From contig DASQSZ010000173.1 in the NCBI GenBank assembly GCA_035642125.1, positions 1 through 21,858 of the forward strand: a stretch of 21,858 nucleotides of DNA, given 5' to 3'. The notes below the pieces were generated by a model that searched no databases, had not been told where the DNA came from, and saw nothing but the letters and a program-made list of their open reading frames with translations. A program made the translations under genes and the position numbers. Positions 20,723-21,858 of this stretch are shown in pieces (position 1 is the first letter of the stretch; each line of letters starts with the position of its first letter). The DNA is from CALAED01 sp937891035. GTDB lineage: Bacteria; Actinomycetota; Actinomycetes; Streptosporangiales; Streptosporangiaceae.

Positions 20723-21858
20723 GTGAAACCCCGTGCCATCGTCGCGCTCGCCGCGAGCGCGCTCCTCGCGACCAGCATGGCCGCCGGCTGCGGAGGCGGG
20801 CCGGAGGATGCCTCGAAGGGCGATCGCGCCGCGCCCAGGACCCTCACGTACTGGGCCAGCAACCAGGGCCGCAGCATCGAGCAGGACAAACAAGTGCTCA
20901 CGCCGGAGCTGCGCAAGTTCCAGCAGCAGACCGGGATCAAGGTCAACCTTGAAGTCATCGGCTGGCCCGACCTGCTGAATCGCATCCTCGCAGCCACGTC
21001 GAGCGGCCAGGGCCCCGACGTGCTCAACATCGGCAACACCTGGTCGGCCTCGCTGCAGGCGACCGGGGCCTTCGTGGACTTCGACGACGCCACCCTCGCG
21101 AAGGTCGGCGGCAAGAGCCGGTTCATCCCCTCGACGCTCACCTCGACCGGCGCGTCGGGCAAGCCGCCGCAGTTCATCCCGATCTACGGTCTGGCGTACG
21201 GCCTGTTCTACAACAAGAGGCTCTTCAAAGAGGCCGGGATCAACGGGCCGCCGCGGACCTGGCAGGAGCTTGTCGACGCCGCAAGGAAGCTCACCCAGCC
21301 GGACAAGAAGCAGTACGGCGTGGCGATCCTCGGCGCCAGCTACACCGAGGGCGCCCACTTCGCGTTCATGTTCGGCCTGCAAAACGGCGCGAAGCTGTTC
21401 CAGAACGGCCGGCCGGGTTTCGACTCGCCGCAGATGGTGAGCGGCGTCAAGCAGTACCTTGACCTGCTCGCCACGCACAAGGTCGTCAACCCGAGCAACG
21501 CGGAGTACGTCAACGACTCCCAGTACCTCAAGGACTTCGCCACGGACAAGGCGGGCATGCTGATGATCCAGAGCTACGCCACGGCGGGCGTCAAGGAGAA
21601 CGGCATGAAGGATTCCGACTATGGCGTGGCGCCGATCCCCTTGCCCGAGCCGTTGCCCGCCGGCGGCCAGCGCGTGAACAGCCATGTGGCCGGCATCAAC
21701 ATCGGCATCTTCAAGAACTCCGAGGACGTCGATGGCGCCCTCAAGCTGGTGAACTTCCTGACCAGCCCGGAGGAACAAAAGATCCTCAACGGCAAGTTCG
21801 GCACCCTGCCGGTGGCGCAGGCGGCCTACTCCGACCCGAGGTTCCAGACCGCGGCCAC
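20723..21858 (+). CDS. Second ABC transporter sugar-binding lipoprotein (3' end outside window)
   Basis: The frame starts at GTG 20723 (GGGAG six bases upstream; the overlapping ATG at 20721 runs straight into a stop) and is open to the right edge, giving 378 residues. A signal peptide ends in the lipobox MAAGC with the cysteine at residue 23. The mature part is a family 1 solute-binding protein: TLTYWASNQG, GPDVLNIGNTW, IPIYGLAYGLFYNKRLFKEAGI (about 153-174), PRTWQELVDAARKL, and VNFLTSPEEQKI near the end. It follows the lacI-type gene by 126 bases and probably opens a second transport operon with permeases just outside. Its sequence is only distantly like the binding protein at 3722, so a related but distinct sugar is likely. 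Confidence 0.93.
   Translation, partial: MKPRAIVALAASALLATSMAAGCGGGPEDASKGDRAAPRTLTYWASNQGRSIEQDKQVLTPELRKFQQQTGIKVNLEVIGWPDLLNRILAATSSGQGPDVLNIGNTWSASLQATGAFVDFDDATLAKVGGKSRFIPSTLTSTGASGKPPQFIPIYGLAYGLFYNKRLFKEAGINGPPRTWQELVDAARKLTQPDKKQYGVAILGASYTEGAHFAFMFGLQNGAKLFQNGRPGFDSPQMVSGVKQYLDLLATHKVVNPSNAEYVNDSQYLKDFATDKAGMLMIQSYATAGVKENGMKDSDYGVAPIPLPEPLPAGGQRVNSHVAGINIGIFKNSEDVDGALKLVNFLTSPEEQKILNGKFGTLPVAQAAYSDPRFQTAA

Noticed and set aside
20648..21778. A 376-codon minus-strand frame opposite the second binding-protein gene
   Set aside because: The plus strand has a ribosome site, lipobox and family motifs; the minus frame has biased composition only.
1..21858. CRISPR arrays, tRNA or rRNA genes, insertion sequences with transposase, cobalamin riboswitch near cobN
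   Set aside because: No regularly spaced repeats, no RNA gene signatures and no transposase motif were seen; the 5' region of cobN, where a riboswitch might lie, is outside the window.

Overview
The window is very GC-rich and almost fully coding. Codon choice, aggressive GTG starts, an F420-type reductase, an aerobic cobalt chelatase, a PknB-type kinase, a HelR-like RNA polymerase helicase, and an XRE/RsbW-type gene pair all point to a filamentous actinomycete. The Streptosporangiales/Thermomonosporaceae neighbourhood is a guess, not a demonstrated placement.

Layout. Bases 1-1438 hold the 3' end of cobN and a small deazaflavin-dependent reductase. A convergent membrane-anchored Ser/Thr kinase follows on the minus strand (1481-3283). 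Bases 3284-3721 are a regulatory gap with two CCGG-centred operator-like palindromes. A sugar operon follows (3722-9471): lipoprotein solute-binding protein, strong intercistronic hairpin, two MalF/MalG-type permeases, and a cytoplasmic GH2 beta-mannosidase. Together these look like import and cytosolic cleavage of beta-mannosides. No ABC ATPase is present, so a shared MsiK-type ATPase elsewhere is likely.

Bases 9472-15648 are accessory in character: two Uma2-family nuclease-like paralogues (the second cut short), a STAS protein without its phospho-serine, a CYTH protein, an apparently N-truncated BsuBI/PstI-type restriction endonuclease without a visible methyltransferase, an XRE/TPR regulator, an RsbW-like ATPase gene broken by an in-frame TAG, and a 66-residue CHCC protein. 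A remnant of the 3' end of the quinone oxidoreductase gene lies directly behind the first Uma2 gene, and the intact gene lies 6 kb away. This records past rearrangement.

Bases 15638-17233 (minus) carry a YceI-family gene and a quinone oxidoreductase gene, probably one operon. A HelR/HelD-like helicase (17382-19421) follows with a good candidate promoter. The window ends with a LacI-family regulator (19565-20596) and the start of a second sugar-binding lipoprotein gene (20723 to the edge).

The most useful integrative observation is a CCGG-centred motif (consensus about TTRACCGGTTTA) found upstream of the first sugar operon (two copies), upstream of lacI and inside the predicted promoter of the second binding-protein gene. 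It suggests one LacI-type regulator controls both sugar loci although about 10 kb of unrelated DNA now lies between them. I did not identify a clearly new multi-gene system. The strongest oddities are the orphan restriction nuclease, the amber-interrupted ATPase gene and the Uma2/oxidoreductase rearrangement.
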